This document shows, in pieces, positions 45,406-54,374 of a DNA stretch of 64,000 nucleotides. The notes beneath the pieces were generated by a model. That model made no database searches. It worked only from the letters and a program-made list of their open reading frames with translations, and was not told where the DNA came from. The first letter of the stretch is position 1. Every line of letters begins with the position of its first letter. Source of the stretch: Rhizobiales bacterium NRL2 (GTDB lineage: Bacteria; Pseudomonadota; Alphaproteobacteria; Minwuiales; Minwuiaceae); NCBI GenBank assembly GCA_001664005.1, contig CP016093.1, positions 2,935,001-2,999,000 of the forward strand. Direction: 5' to 3'. A program made the position numbers and the translations under genes.

Positions 45406-48400
45406 ACCGAGAAGTACTTCGCCTGCGGATGCAGGACAACGATGGCCGAAGTCGACTGCTCGGGGTGCAGCTGGCCCTCCTCGGCCATCTCCACGCCGAT
45501 GTCCTCGGCGTGGAGCAAGTCGAGAATCTGCGACTGGTCCTCCAGGTTCGGACAGGCCGGATAGCCGAAGGAATAGCGCGAGCCGCGATAGCCCTGTTTC
45601 AGCAGCTTGACCGGGTCCGGATCGTCCTCGTCCGCATAGCCGAGCTCACCCCGGATGCGGGTGTGGACGTATTCGGCCATGGCCTCGGCCATCTCCACCG
45701 AGAGACCGTGCAGGTAGAGATAGTCCTGGTAGCGGTCGTCCGCGAACCACTGGCGCGCCACGTCGGAGGCCCTGGAGCCCATGGTCACGAGCTGCAGGCC
45801 GATGACGTCGCGCTTGCCGGTGTCGACGTCGGGGAAGAAGTCGGCGATGCAGAGCCCGCCCTCGCGGCGCTGCCGGGGCAGGCTGAAGCGCGCCACCTCC
45901 CGGTTGCCGCCCGGTTCGAACATCAGCAGGTCGTCCTTCTCGCTCGCCGCCGGCCAGTAGCCGTAGACCGCCCGGGGCTGAAGGATGTCCTCCTCGATGG
46001 TCTGCTCCAGCACGCGGTGCAGGATCGGCCGCACTTCCTTCGCCGCCCATTGACGGTATTCCTCGCGGTCGCGGCCCGCCTTGCGGAAGCCCCACTGGAA
46101 CTGGAACAGCATGGTCTCGTTGAGGAAGGGCAGAAGCGTCTTCGGCGAGACCTTCTCGATGGTGCGCGCGCCCCAGAAGGGCGGCTCCGGCGGGGTCTGG
46201 TCGGCATGCAGCTCGCTCCGCCGCACGCGGATCTCGTCATAGTCGATCGGCCGCTCGGCGCCTTCCGACGGCCGGCCCACGGACTTGCGCGACGACGGTC
46301 GCTTGGCGCGCGTTTCCTTCGCCTGCTCGACATGCTCGCTGAAGCGGCCATGGCGGACATCGTCCATCAGCTTCAGCCCGTCGAAGGCGTCGCGGGCATA
46401 GGCGACGCCGGCCCCGCCATAGGCCTCGTTGCAGTCTTCCTCGACATATTTCCGGGTCAGCGCGGCCCCGCCCAGGATGACCGGCAGGGACAGCTCCCGG
46501 CGGGCCATTTCCTCCAGGTTCTCGCGCATGATCACGGTCGATTTCACCAGCAGGCCGGACATGCCGATGGCGTCGGCCTTCTCCCGTTCGGCGGCTTCCA
46601 GGATGCTCTCGAGCGGCTGCTTGATGCCGAGATTGACCACCTTGTAGCCGTTGTTGGTGAGAATGATGTCGACCAGGTTCTTGCCGATATCGTGGACGTC
46701 ACCCTTGACGGTGGCGAGGACGATGATGCCCTTCTCCTGGCCCTCGATCTTCTCCATGTACGGCTCGAGATGGGCCACGGAAGCCTTCATCACCTCGGCG
46801 GAGCGGAGCACGAACGGCAACTGCATCTTGCCGGCGCCGAACAGTTCGCCGACCACCTTCATGCCGTCCAGCAGGAAGTTGTTGATGATTTCCAGCGGCG
46901 GGTGCTTCGCCATGGCCTCGTCGAGATCCTCGGCCAGCCCCTCGGCGTCGCCGTCGACGATGCGCAGCTTCAGCCGCTCCTCGACCTCGGCAGGGCGCTC
47001 GCGCACCTCCTTGGCGGCCTTGCGGTCCTGGAACAGGGCCATGAAGGCTTCCAGCGGGTCGGTCTTGCCCTTTTCGCGCCGATCGAAGATCAGGTCCTCG
47101 GCGGCCTGCACCTCCTCCTCCGGGATCTTGTGCAGCGGCGTGATCTTCGAGGCGTGGACGATGGCTGCGCTCATGCCGCGCTTCTGCGCATGCTCCAGGA
47201 AGACGGAATTGAGCACGTGCCGGGCGACCGCGTTCAGGCCGAACGAGATGTTGGAAAGTCCCAGCACGATCTGGACTTCCGGCAGTTCCTTCGCGATCCG
47301 CTCGATGCCGTCCAGGGTCCAGACGCCCAGCTTCCGGTCGTCCTCGTTGCCCGTGCAGATGGTGAAGGTCAGCGGATCGATGATCAGGTCCGAGGGCGGC
47401 AGGCCGTGCTTGTTGACCGCGAAGTCGTAGAGCCGCTTCGCGATGCGCAGCTTTTCATCGACGGTCTTGGCCATGCCCTCTTCGTCGATGGTGAGCGCGA
47501 TGATCGCGGCGCCGAACTTCCGCGCCAGCTTCAGGCGCTCGGCCGCCGGCTCCTCGCCATCCTCGAAGTTGAACGAGTTGATGACGGCCTTGCCGCCATA
47601 GAGCTTCAGGGCGTCGCCGAGGACGTTGATCTCGGTGGAATCGACCACGATCGGTACGGTCACCCCGCCGCGCATCCGGGTCATGATCTCGGTCATGTCC
47701 CTGGATTCGTCGCGGCCGACGAAGGCGGTGCAGAGGTCGATGGCGTGACTGCCCTCGCGCTCCTGATCCCGGCCCATGGCGACGCAGGCGTCGTAGTTCT
47801 CTTCCGCCTGCAGTTCGCGGAACTTCCTGGAGCCATTGGCGTTGCAGCGCTCGCCGATGGCGAGCACGGCGTTTTCCTGACGCAGCGTGGTCTGGCTGAA
47901 CAGGGAAGCGATAGACGGCGTCCACTCCGGCTGGCGCGGCTTCGGCGCCGGACGGCGGCGGTTGCGGCCCAGTTCGCGCAGCATCTGGTCCAGGGCGGCG
48001 ATGTGCTCCGGCGTCGTGCCGCAGCAGCCGCCGACCATGTTGACCCCCTCCTCGTCGACAAAGCGCCTGAGCCAGCGCGCCAGCTCCTCGGGGCTCAGCG
48101 GATAGCTGGTCTGGCCGTTCACCAGCTCGGGCAGCCCGGCGTTGGGCTGCACGGTGACGGGTATGTCCATGCTCGAGGTCAGATAGCGGACATGCTCGGC
48201 CATTTCCTTCGGGCCGGTCGCGCAGTTCAGACCGATGGCATCGACCGACATGGCCTTCAATATCGTGGCGGCGGCGGCGATGTCGGCGCCGACGAGCATG
48301 GTGCCGGTCGTCTCCACCGTAACCTGAACCATGATCGGCACGTCCTTGCCGGCGCGCTCTCGCGCGGTCTTGGCCCCGTTGACGGCTGCCTTGACCTGCA

Positions 48401-48890
48401 GCGGATCCTGGCAGGTCTCGATCAGCAGGCCGTCGACGCCGCCGGCCAGCAGACCCGCCGCCTGCACGGTCAGCGCGTCCTCCAGATCGTCATAGCCGAC
48501 GTGGCCGAGGCTCGGCAGCTTCGTGCCCGGTCCGATGGAGCCCAGCACATAGCGCTTCTGTTCCTTCGTCGTCATCTCGCGCGCCACCTCGCGCGCCAGC
48601 TCGGCCGCGCGGCGGTTGATCTCCTCGGCCCGGTCCTGCAGGCCGAATTCGGCCAGGGTGATGGCGGAGCCGCCGAAGGAGTTGGTCTGGACGATGTCGG
48701 AGCCGGCCTCGTAGTAGCCGCGATGGATTTCGCGGACCATGTCGGGCCGGGTCAGGTTCAGGATCTCGGTGCAGTTCTCCTGACCGTCGTAGTCCTTGTC
48801 GATGTCCAGGTCCATCGCCTGAACCCGGCTGCCCATGGCGCCGTCGCACAGCAGGACCTCGCCCCGAAGGGCTTCCAGGAATTCATTCAT
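45402..48890 (-). CDS. metH: Cobalamin-dependent methionine synthase
   Basis: 1162 residues, all four modules present. The homocysteine-binding domain has zinc cysteines C223 (GLNCATGP) and C289-C290 (VGGCCGTTPEH). The pterin-binding domain follows (ERCNANGSRKF, about 346-620). The B12 domain has the lower-ligand loop DVHDIGKN (H733). The C-terminal activation domain binds SAM (RGSRYSFGYPACP). It moves methyl from 5-methyl-THF to homocysteine. It is downstream of metF with a 30-base gap and AAGGA before the ATG, and upstream of an autoregulator, forming the methionine-cycle operon. Confidence 0.97.
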   Translation of the reverse strand: MNEFLEALRGEVLLCDGAMGSRVQAMDLDIDKDYDGQENCTEILNLTRPDMVREIHRGYYEAGSDIVQTNSFGGSAITLAEFGLQDRAEEINRRAAELAREVAREMTTKEQKRYVLGSIGPGTKLPSLGHVGYDDLEDALTVQAAGLLAGGVDGLLIETCQDPLQVKAAVNGAKTARERAGKDVPIMVQVTVETTGTMLVGADIAAAATILKAMSVDAIGLNCATGPKEMAEHVRYLTSSMDIPVTVQPNAGLPELVNGQTSYPLSPEELARWLRRFVDEEGVNMVGGCCGTTPEHIAALDQMLRELGRNRRRPAPKPRQPEWTPSIASLFSQTTLRQENAVLAIGERCNANGSRKFRELQAEENYDACVAMGRDQEREGSHAIDLCTAFVGRDESRDMTEIMTRMRGGVTVPIVVDSTEINVLGDALKLYGGKAVINSFNFEDGEEPAAERLKLARKFGAAIIALTIDEEGMAKTVDEKLRIAKRLYDFAVNKHGLPPSDLIIDPLTFTICTGNEDDRKLGVWTLDGIERIAKELPEVQIVLGLSNISFGLNAVARHVLNSVFLEHAQKRGMSAAIVHASKITPLHKIPEEEVQAAEDLIFDRREKGKTDPLEAFMALFQDRKAAKEVRERPAEVEERLKLRIVDGDAEGLAEDLDEAMAKHPPLEIINNFLLDGMKVVGELFGAGKMQLPFVLRSAEVMKASVAHLEPYMEKIEGQEKGIIVLATVKGDVHDIGKNLVDIILTNNGYKVVNLGIKQPLESILEAAEREKADAIGMSGLLVKSTVIMRENLEEMARRELSLPVILGGAALTRKYVEEDCNEAYGGAGVAYARDAFDGLKLMDDVRHGRFSEHVEQAKETRAKRPSSRKSVGRPSEGAERPIDYDEIRVRRSELHADQTPPEPPFWGARTIEKVSPKTLLPFLNETMLFQFQWGFRKAGRDREEYRQWAAKEVRPILHRVLEQTIEEDILQPRAVYGYWPAASEKDDLLMFEPGGNREVARFSLPRQRREGGLCIADFFPDVDTGKRDVIGLQLVTMGSRASDVARQWFADDRYQDYLYLHGLSVEMAEAMAEYVHTRIRGELGYADEDDPDPVKLLKQGYRGSRYSFGYPACPNLEDQSQILDLLHAEDIGVEMAEEGQLHPEQSTSAIVVLHPQAKYFSV

Positions 48891-48920
48891 ATGGATTGTG
48901 TTCCTTGCGGGGTCGGATGT

Positions 48921-49826
48921 TCAGCGCGCCGCCGAGGCGGCGGCGACGGCGGCCTCGGACTCGGCAGTGCCGGCCAGCCGCTTGCAGATCTCCACCGTCA
49001 GATCCGACTTGTTCAGCGTGTAGAAGTGGAAGGAGCGGACGCCGTGGCGAACCAGGCGCGCGCAGAGTTCGTGGGCGAGATCGACCGAACGCTTGCGACG
49101 GTCCTCGATCTGCTCCAGCCCGTCATAGGCGGCGACCACCATCGGCGGCACCACCGCCTCACACTGGGCCGCGAAACGCTGCACCTGCTCAATGTCCCGG
49201 ATCGGCAGGACACCGGGGATGACCGGCTTGTAGACGCCGGCGGCGGCCAGCCTGTCGCGGTAGCGCAGGAAGGAATCCGCGTCGAAGAAGAACTGGGTGA
49301 TGGCGCGGTCGGCGCCGGCGTCCAGCTTCGCCTTCAGGTTCTCCAGATCGGCCTCGGGCGTCGGCGAATCCGGATGCTTCTCGGGATAGGCCGCCACCGA
49401 GATGTCGAAGTCGTGGATCTTCTTCAGGCCCGCCACGAGTTCGGCGGCGTTGGCATAGCCCTCGGCGTGCGGCCTGTAGGGACCTTCATCGCGGGAATCG
49501 CCGCGCAGCGCGACGATGCGGCCGATACCGTTGTCCAGAAAGGTCCGCGCCGCCGCGTCGACGGCCTCGCGGCTCTGTCCCGCCGCGGTCAGGTGGGCCG
49601 CGCCCGGCGAGCCGCTCGCCTCCTGTACCGCCAGCACGGCGTCCAGCGTGCCGGTCTGGTTGGAGCCCCCGGCGCCGTAGGTGACCGAGCAGAACTCCGG
49701 ATCCAGCGGCTGGAAGGCCGCGGCCGCGCGGGATATTCCCCGCCAGCCCGCTTCGGTCTTCGGCGGGAAGAACTCGAACGAGAAATCGAGCCGGTCGAGG
49801 CCGGTCGGCATGACGTTCATCTTCAT
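48921..49826 (-). CDS. metF: 5,10-methylenetetrahydrofolate reductase
   Basis: 301 residues. TIM-barrel FAD enzyme that makes 5-methyl-THF for MetH. Visible motifs: FSFEFFPPKTEAGW, SVTYGAGGSNQTGTL, VALRGDSRDEG, and the FFFDADSFLRYRDRL region. The ATG overlaps the stop of the ArsR-methyltransferase gene (ATGA), showing translational coupling. The product feeds directly into the next gene, metH. Confidence 0.96.
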   Translation of the reverse strand: MKMNVMPTGLDRLDFSFEFFPPKTEAGWRGISRAAAAFQPLDPEFCSVTYGAGGSNQTGTLDAVLAVQEASGSPGAAHLTAAGQSREAVDAAARTFLDNGIGRIVALRGDSRDEGPYRPHAEGYANAAELVAGLKKIHDFDISVAAYPEKHPDSPTPEADLENLKAKLDAGADRAITQFFFDADSFLRYRDRLAAAGVYKPVIPGVLPIRDIEQVQRFAAQCEAVVPPMVVAAYDGLEQIEDRRKRSVDLAHELCARLVRHGVRSFHFYTLNKSDLTVEICKRLAGTAESEAAVAAASAAR

Positions 49827-50836
49827 TGCCCCTGCTTTCCCTGATTGCCTGGTTTCACGGCCGACCAGATGCCGACCGGCAGCGGGCGGCCGGAGAGCTT
49901 GACGCTCTCGCCGGTTTCCAGCCCCGCCGTTTCGAACCAGCTTTCTATTTCCTCATCGCTGAAGCCGAGCCGGCGATGCGCCTGCTCCGTCTTCAACTGC
50001 TCCATGTCGTGCGGCAGCAGGTCCGCGATGACCAGCCGCCCGCCGGGCCGCAGCACACGCGCGGCCTCCCGCACCACGACGTCGGGATCGTCCAGGTAGT
50101 GCAGCACCTGATGCGCCGTGATCAGGTCGAAACTGCCCTTGCCATATGGCAGCCGGCGGATGTCCGCCTGCCGCACCTGGACGTGCTCGAAATCCGGCCG
50201 GTCGATCGCCTGACGGGCGACACCAAGCATCTCGCTGTTGATGTCGACGCCGATGGCGGTTTCCGCGCGGCCGGCCAGGATCGCCAGTAGACGCCCCGTA
50301 CCGGTGCCGAGATCCAGCATGTCGCCAAGCCGGCCCCAGCCCAGTATCGCGTGCAGCGCCGTCTCCACCTCCCGCTCCGAGACCTGGAGCCGGGTCATCT
50401 CCGACCAGTGCTCGGCGTTGCGGGAGAAATAGCTCTGGGCAACGGCGCGGCGGCGATTCCTGACCTCCTCCAGCCGTTCCAGAATCTCGGAGGTCTCGCC
50501 CTCCTCGATGTCGAGAAGTTCGTCGATCAGACGGCCGAGCGGCGCCACGCCGCCCTGCAGCGCCAGCCGGTACATGACCCATGTCCCCTCCGCATAGCGG
50601 TTGAGGAGGCCGGCGTCGCACAGCACCTTCAGATGGCGGGAGACCCGGGGCTGGCTCTGTCCGATGATCCAGGTCAGTTCCGAAACGGACAGTTCGCAGC
50701 GCCGGCAAAGCATCAGCAGGCGGAGCCGCGTGGGGTCTCCAGCCGCCTTCAGGGCCTCGATCAACTCGGCCGAGGACAGCTTTCCCGCCGTCGTCTCTGC
50801 CTCGTCCGGGGCCTCATATTGCCAGCTCAATGCCAT
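49823..50836 (-). CDS. ArsR-family regulator fused to a SAM-dependent methyltransferase
   Basis: 337 residues. Residues 20-105 are a winged-helix ArsR (LIEALKAAGDPTRLRLLMLC, recognition helix SQPRVSRHLKVL). Residues 130-330 are a Rossmann methyltransferase with motif I MLDLGTGTGRLLAIL and motif IV region FDLITAHQVLHYLDDPDVVV. No arsenic-type cysteine pair beyond C44/C47 is placed as in ArsR. Position at the head of metF-metH and the SAM-binding domain suggest a regulator that reads SAM or SAH level. ArsR-type SahR regulators of the methionine cycle are known in Proteobacteria. An AT-rich palindrome lies directly before the gene. Confidence 0.92.
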   Translation of the reverse strand: MALSWQYEAPDEAETTAGKLSSAELIEALKAAGDPTRLRLLMLCRRCELSVSELTWIIGQSQPRVSRHLKVLCDAGLLNRYAEGTWVMYRLALQGGVAPLGRLIDELLDIEEGETSEILERLEEVRNRRRAVAQSYFSRNAEHWSEMTRLQVSEREVETALHAILGWGRLGDMLDLGTGTGRLLAILAGRAETAIGVDINSEMLGVARQAIDRPDFEHVQVRQADIRRLPYGKGSFDLITAHQVLHYLDDPDVVVREAARVLRPGGRLVIADLLPHDMEQLKTEQAHRRLGFSDEEIESWFETAGLETGESVKLSGRPLPVGIWSAVKPGNQGKQGQ

Positions 50837-50846
50837 GGTCAGGCTT

Positions 50847-50866
50847 ATATAAAAATATCTTTATAT
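50847..50866. promoter_or_regulatory. AT-rich palindrome before the methionine-cycle operon
   Basis: atataaa (50847-50853), six-base spacer aatatc, tttatat (50860-50866): perfect 7-bp arms. It starts 10 bases upstream of the start codon in an otherwise GC-rich region. It is a candidate operator for the ArsR-methyltransferase regulator, which would autoregulate metF-metH. Confidence 0.7.
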
Positions 50867-51031
50867 CATCAAGCATGATCTTAGTTGCAGGAACACAACA
50901 GCGCCCGACCGGTGTCGGCGCCCGTCGGTCCCCCGTAGCGACGGCAGTTTGTGTCGTGCTAAACAACCGCCTGGTACTGGCGTGACCGCCTTCCTGCCAA
51001 GCGGTCGCAACAGCGTATGGAGTTGGGATCG

Positions 51032-51859
51032 ATGGTCGGGAAGATGTCCGGGCGCCTGACGCGGATCGGGTTCGCTGCGTTGCTGCTCGCGGCGGCCGGC
51101 GCATGCGCCGGCATGCCCGATGAGGGCAATGACCGGGAGGCCCGGATCGAGGCGAACGATCCGCTCGAGCCGTTCAACCGCGCCATGTTCAGCTTCAACC
51201 GGTCTCTCGATGCCTATCTGCTGAAACCGGTTGCCGAAGGCTACGTCGCTGTGATCCCGCGTCCGGCGCGGACAGGCATCCGCAACGCCCTGGACAACCT
51301 CAATGCGCCGATCGTCTTCATGAACGATCTGCTGCAGGGCGAACTTGAACGCGCGGTCGTGACCCTCACCCGCTTCGCCTTCAACAGCACGCTCGGCATG
51401 GGCGGCCTGGTCGACTTCATGGCCGAAGGCGGCATGGAGGGGCATTCCGAGGACTTCGGCCAGACCCTGGCGGTGTGGGGCGTGCCCGAAGGTCCCTACC
51501 TTGTGCTGCCGCTGCTGGGTCCCCGCCCGCCCCGCGACCTGGCCGGGTTCGCCGTCGACAGCGTGGCCGACCCGTTCAATCGCTACATGCGCGGCCAGGA
51601 CCATGGCGAGGCCGTGTACGCGCGCACCGGCATCGACATGATCGACCAGCGATCGCGCGTGCTGGGCAAGTTCGAGGAGCTGGAACGCACCTCGCTGGAT
51701 TTCTATTCCGCCGTGCGCAGCAGCTATCGCCAGCGCCGCGAGATCGCCATAAACAACGGTCAGGCTGACCCGCAGACTGACCTCTACAATCTGCCTCCGC
51801 TCGACGATCCGGCGGCGGACGGCGACGCATCCAGCAAAAAAGGGAGCAATGCCGAATGA
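51032..51859 (+). CDS. mlaA: MlaA-family outer-membrane lipoprotein
   Basis: 275 residues from ATG 51032 (GGAG at 51019-51022 upstream); ATG 51017 and 51044 are alternatives. A signal peptide ends in a lipobox-like AAGAC (Cys about 25). The family core is clear: ANDPLEPFNRAMFSFNRSLD, NLNAPIVFMNDLLQGELERA, FNSTLGMGGLVDFMAEGG and VLPLLGPRPPRDLAGFAVDS. MlaA removes mislocalised phospholipid from the outer leaflet of the outer membrane. Its stop overlaps the mlaC start (ATGA). Confidence 0.94.
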   Translation: MVGKMSGRLTRIGFAALLLAAAGACAGMPDEGNDREARIEANDPLEPFNRAMFSFNRSLDAYLLKPVAEGYVAVIPRPARTGIRNALDNLNAPIVFMNDLLQGELERAVVTLTRFAFNSTLGMGGLVDFMAEGGMEGHSEDFGQTLAVWGVPEGPYLVLPLLGPRPPRDLAGFAVDSVADPFNRYMRGQDHGEAVYARTGIDMIDQRSRVLGKFEELERTSLDFYSAVRSSYRQRREIAINNGQADPQTDLYNLPPLDDPAADGDASSKKGSNAE

Positions 51860-52452
51860 TCGGGCGTCTTGTTTCACCTGTTGCGGCGGTTCTCGTCGTT
51901 GTAGCCGCATTCCTGTCCCCTGCCGTGGCCCAGGAGCCGCGGGAACTGATCGAGGAACTGGGTGGCGAGGCCATCCGCGTTCTTGCCAACGAGGACGCCT
52001 CGGAAGAGCAGAGGCAGGCGCGTTTCGAGGCGCTGTTCCAGGAAGGCTTCGATGTGCCCCTGGTGGCGCGCATCGTGCTCGGCCGCTACTGGCGCTCGGC
52101 CACGCCCGAGCAGCAGGAGGAGTATGTCGACCTGTTCTACCGCTACATCGTCGACACCTACACCGCCCGGCTGAACGCCTATTCCGGCCAGACTTTCGAG
52201 GTCGTCGGCCAGCAGCCGTTCAGCGACGACGAAGTGCTGGTCAAATCGCTGATCAAGGAGCCGGGCGGCCCGGCGCTGAAGGTCGACTGGCGGGTGCTGA
52301 CCCGCGAGGGCGAGGCGCGCATCGTGGACGTCATCGTCGAGGGCGTCAGCATGGCGATCACCCACCGTTCCGAGTTCGGCTCCGTCATCAGCAAGACAGG
52401 CAATGTCGAGGCCCTGCTGGAACGGCTGAGGGCCCAGACCGGGCAAGGCTGA
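51856..52452 (+). CDS. mlaC: MlaC-type periplasmic phospholipid carrier
   Basis: 198 residues with signal peptide MIGRLVSPVAAVLVVVAAFL (cut after AVAQ). The MlaC/Ttg2D core is present: RFEALFQEGFDVPLVARIVL, GRYWRSATPEQQEEYVDLFY and DWRVLTREGEARIVDVIVEG. It shuttles phospholipid between MlaA and the inner-membrane MlaFEDB transporter, which is not in the window. It is coupled to mlaA (ATGA) and to the sirtuin gene (TGATG). Confidence 0.93.
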   Translation: MIGRLVSPVAAVLVVVAAFLSPAVAQEPRELIEELGGEAIRVLANEDASEEQRQARFEALFQEGFDVPLVARIVLGRYWRSATPEQQEEYVDLFYRYIVDTYTARLNAYSGQTFEVVGQQPFSDDEVLVKSLIKEPGGPALKVDWRVLTREGEARIVDVIVEGVSMAITHRSEFGSVISKTGNVEALLERLRAQTGQG

Positions 52453-53219
52453 TGGTCGAGGCCTTCCCCGATCGCCGCCGGGTGGAGGCGCTGCAGCGCC
52501 TGATCGACGACGCCCGGCGCATCGTCTTCTTCACCGGCGCCGGAATCTCCACTGAATCCGGCATTCCCGACTTCCGCTCGCCCGGCGGGCTCTGGACGAA
52601 GTATCAGCCGATCGACTTCCAGGATTTCGTCCGCTCCGAGGAGATGCGCCGCGAATCCTGGCGGCGCAAGTTCGCCATGGAAGGCTCATTCTCGGCCGCC
52701 GAGCCCAATCGCGGCCACCGCGCCGTCGAGAAGCTGGTCCGCGCCGGCAAGGCCAGCGCCGTTATCACCCAGAACGTCGACGGCCTGCACCAGGCATCGG
52801 GCGTGCCCGACGACAAGGTGATCGAACTGCATGGCAATTCGACCTACGCCAAATGCCTGGACTGCGGCGCGCGCCACGAACTGGATCCGATCCGGGAAGC
52901 CTTCCAGAAGGACGAGACCCTGCCGGCCTGCACCTTCTGCGCAGGCGTGGTCAAGACGGCGACGATCTCCTTCGGGCAGAGCATGCCGGTCGACGAGATG
53001 CGGCGCGCCGAGCAGGAAACGCTGGCTGCGGACCTGTTCATCGTCCTGGGCTCCTCGCTTGTGGTCTACCCGGCCGCCGGCTTTCCCCGCATCGCGCAGC
53101 AGAACGGCGCCGGCCTGGTGATCCTGAACCGGGAGCCGACGGATCAGGATCCCATCGCCGACCTGGTCATGCACGCGGAAATCGGCCCCACCCTGGGCGA
53201 TGCCGTGGGCGTCAACTGA
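52452..53219 (+). CDS. Sirtuin NAD-dependent protein deacylase
   Basis: 255 residues from the ATG overlapping the mlaC stop. Motifs: FFTGAGISTESGIPDFRSPG (NAD), TQNVDGLH, and the catalytic HG in VIELHGNSTY. The zinc finger has CLDC and CTFC. It removes acyl groups from lysines, using NAD and giving O-acyl-ADP-ribose. A GNAT acetyltransferase gene begins two bases after its stop, an unusual writer-eraser neighbour. Confidence 0.95.
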   Translation: MVEAFPDRRRVEALQRLIDDARRIVFFTGAGISTESGIPDFRSPGGLWTKYQPIDFQDFVRSEEMRRESWRRKFAMEGSFSAAEPNRGHRAVEKLVRAGKASAVITQNVDGLHQASGVPDDKVIELHGNSTYAKCLDCGARHELDPIREAFQKDETLPACTFCAGVVKTATISFGQSMPVDEMRRAEQETLAADLFIVLGSSLVVYPAAGFPRIAQQNGAGLVILNREPTDQDPIADLVMHAEIGPTLGDAVGVN

Positions 53220-53221
53220 GC

Positions 53222-53659
53222 GTGGAGGTCGCGCTGCGCCCCTTCGCCGAAACGGACCGCGCCGCCGTCGTCGCGCTGTGGCATGCGGTCGGGCTCACCC
53301 GCCCATGGAACGATCCTTCCGCTGACATCGACCGCGCCCTCGGCCAGGAGGCCGCGACCCTTCTGATCGCCGAGCACGCCGGCGCGCTGACCGGCACGGT
53401 CATGTGCGGTTTCGACGGCCACAGGGGCTGGATCTACTATCTCGCCGTGGCGCCCGACCAGCGCCGCCGCGGCCTCGGCGCCCGGCTGATGGCCGCGGCG
53501 GAAGACTGGCTGCGCGAGCGCGGCTGCCCGAAGGCGGAACTGATGGTCCGCAACGGCAATGACGACGCCGCAGCGTTCTACCGGGCGCTGGGCTATGACC
53601 GCCAGCCCGTCACGGTCCATGCCCGCTGGCTGATCGAGCCGCCCGCCGCACCGGAGTGA
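53222..53659 (+). CDS. GNAT-family acetyltransferase (YpeA-like)
   Basis: 145 residues from GTG 53222, two bases after the sirtuin stop. The family start VEVALRPFAETDRAAVVALW and the motif A YYLAVAPDQRRRGLGARLMA (acetyl-CoA pyrophosphate loop RRRGLGA) are clear, followed by LMVRNGNDDAAAFYRALGYD. It acetylates an unknown amine or protein. Juxtaposition with a sirtuin suggests a link to protein or small-molecule acetylation, which is inference. It ends 16 bases before the convergent phoB. Confidence 0.85.
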   Translation: MEVALRPFAETDRAAVVALWHAVGLTRPWNDPSADIDRALGQEAATLLIAEHAGALTGTVMCGFDGHRGWIYYLAVAPDQRRRGLGARLMAAAEDWLRERGCPKAELMVRNGNDDAAAFYRALGYDRQPVTVHARWLIEPPAAPE

Positions 53660-53675
53660 CCGGCACGGCCGGCCC

Positions 53676-54374
53676 CTACCCTTCGGCCCGCGGCGGCTCG
53701 AAGGCATAACCTGCCGAGCGCACGGTGCGGATGACGTCCGGCGCGTCGCCGGCGTTCACCGCCTTGCGCAGGCGACGGATATGGACGTCGACCGTCCGCT
53801 CCTCGACCTCCGCGTCCCGTCCCCATACGGCGTCCAGAAGCTGGGCGCGGGAGAGCACGCGGCCCGGATGCTCCATGAAATGCCGCAGCAGACGGAACTC
53901 GGTGGGGCCGAGATGGACCGCCTCGCCCTCGCGCATCACCTTGTGGGCGGTCAGGTCCAGCTCGATGGAGCCATGCACGATGCGCTGATCCGCCAGGATC
54001 GGACGCACCCGGCGCAGCACGGCGCGCAGCCGGGCAATCAGCTCGTTGATGGAGAACGGCTTGGGCACGTAGTCGTCGGCGCCGGCGTCGAGGCCGCGGA
54101 TACGGTCTTCCTCGGCGCCGCGGGCGGTCAGCATCACCACGGGCAGATTGCGGAATTCGACCTTGCGCCGGATCTGGCGGCAGACTTCCAGACCGGAGAC
54201 ATTGGGCAGCATCCAATCCAGCAGCAGGATGTCAGGCAGTTCCTCGTCGAGGCGATTCATGACTTCGCCGCCATCGAGCACCGTATCGACCCGGAAGCCG
54301 GCGGCGCGGAGGTTGTATTCCAGAAGCTCAACGAGGCTTTCCTCGTCCTCCGCGATGAGAACATAGGGGTTCAT
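53676..54374 (-). CDS. phoB: Phosphate regulon response regulator PhoB
   Basis: 232 residues. Receiver domain with D53 in LLLDWMLP and K in VPKPFS, then an OmpR/PhoB winged-helix domain (TEFRLLRHFMEHPGRVLSRA; TVDVHIRRLRKAV). Phosphorylated by PhoR when phosphate is scarce, it binds PHO boxes. It is the last gene of the phoR-pstSCAB-phoU-phoB group, and its ATG overlaps the phoU stop (ATGA). Confidence 0.96.
   Translation of the reverse strand: MNPYVLIAEDEESLVELLEYNLRAAGFRVDTVLDGGEVMNRLDEELPDILLLDWMLPNVSGLEVCRQIRRKVEFRNLPVVMLTARGAEEDRIRGLDAGADDYVPKPFSINELIARLRAVLRRVRPILADQRIVHGSIELDLTAHKVMREGEAVHLGPTEFRLLRHFMEHPGRVLSRAQLLDAVWGRDAEVEERTVDVHIRRLRKAVNAGDAPDVIRTVRSAGYAFEPPRAEG

Noticed and set aside
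50867-51016. Possible SAM riboswitch between the methionine operon and mlaA
   Set aside because: I could not fold a SAM-II/SAM-V-like pseudoknot from the bases before the ArsR-methyltransferase gene. A protein-binding palindrome is the simpler reading.
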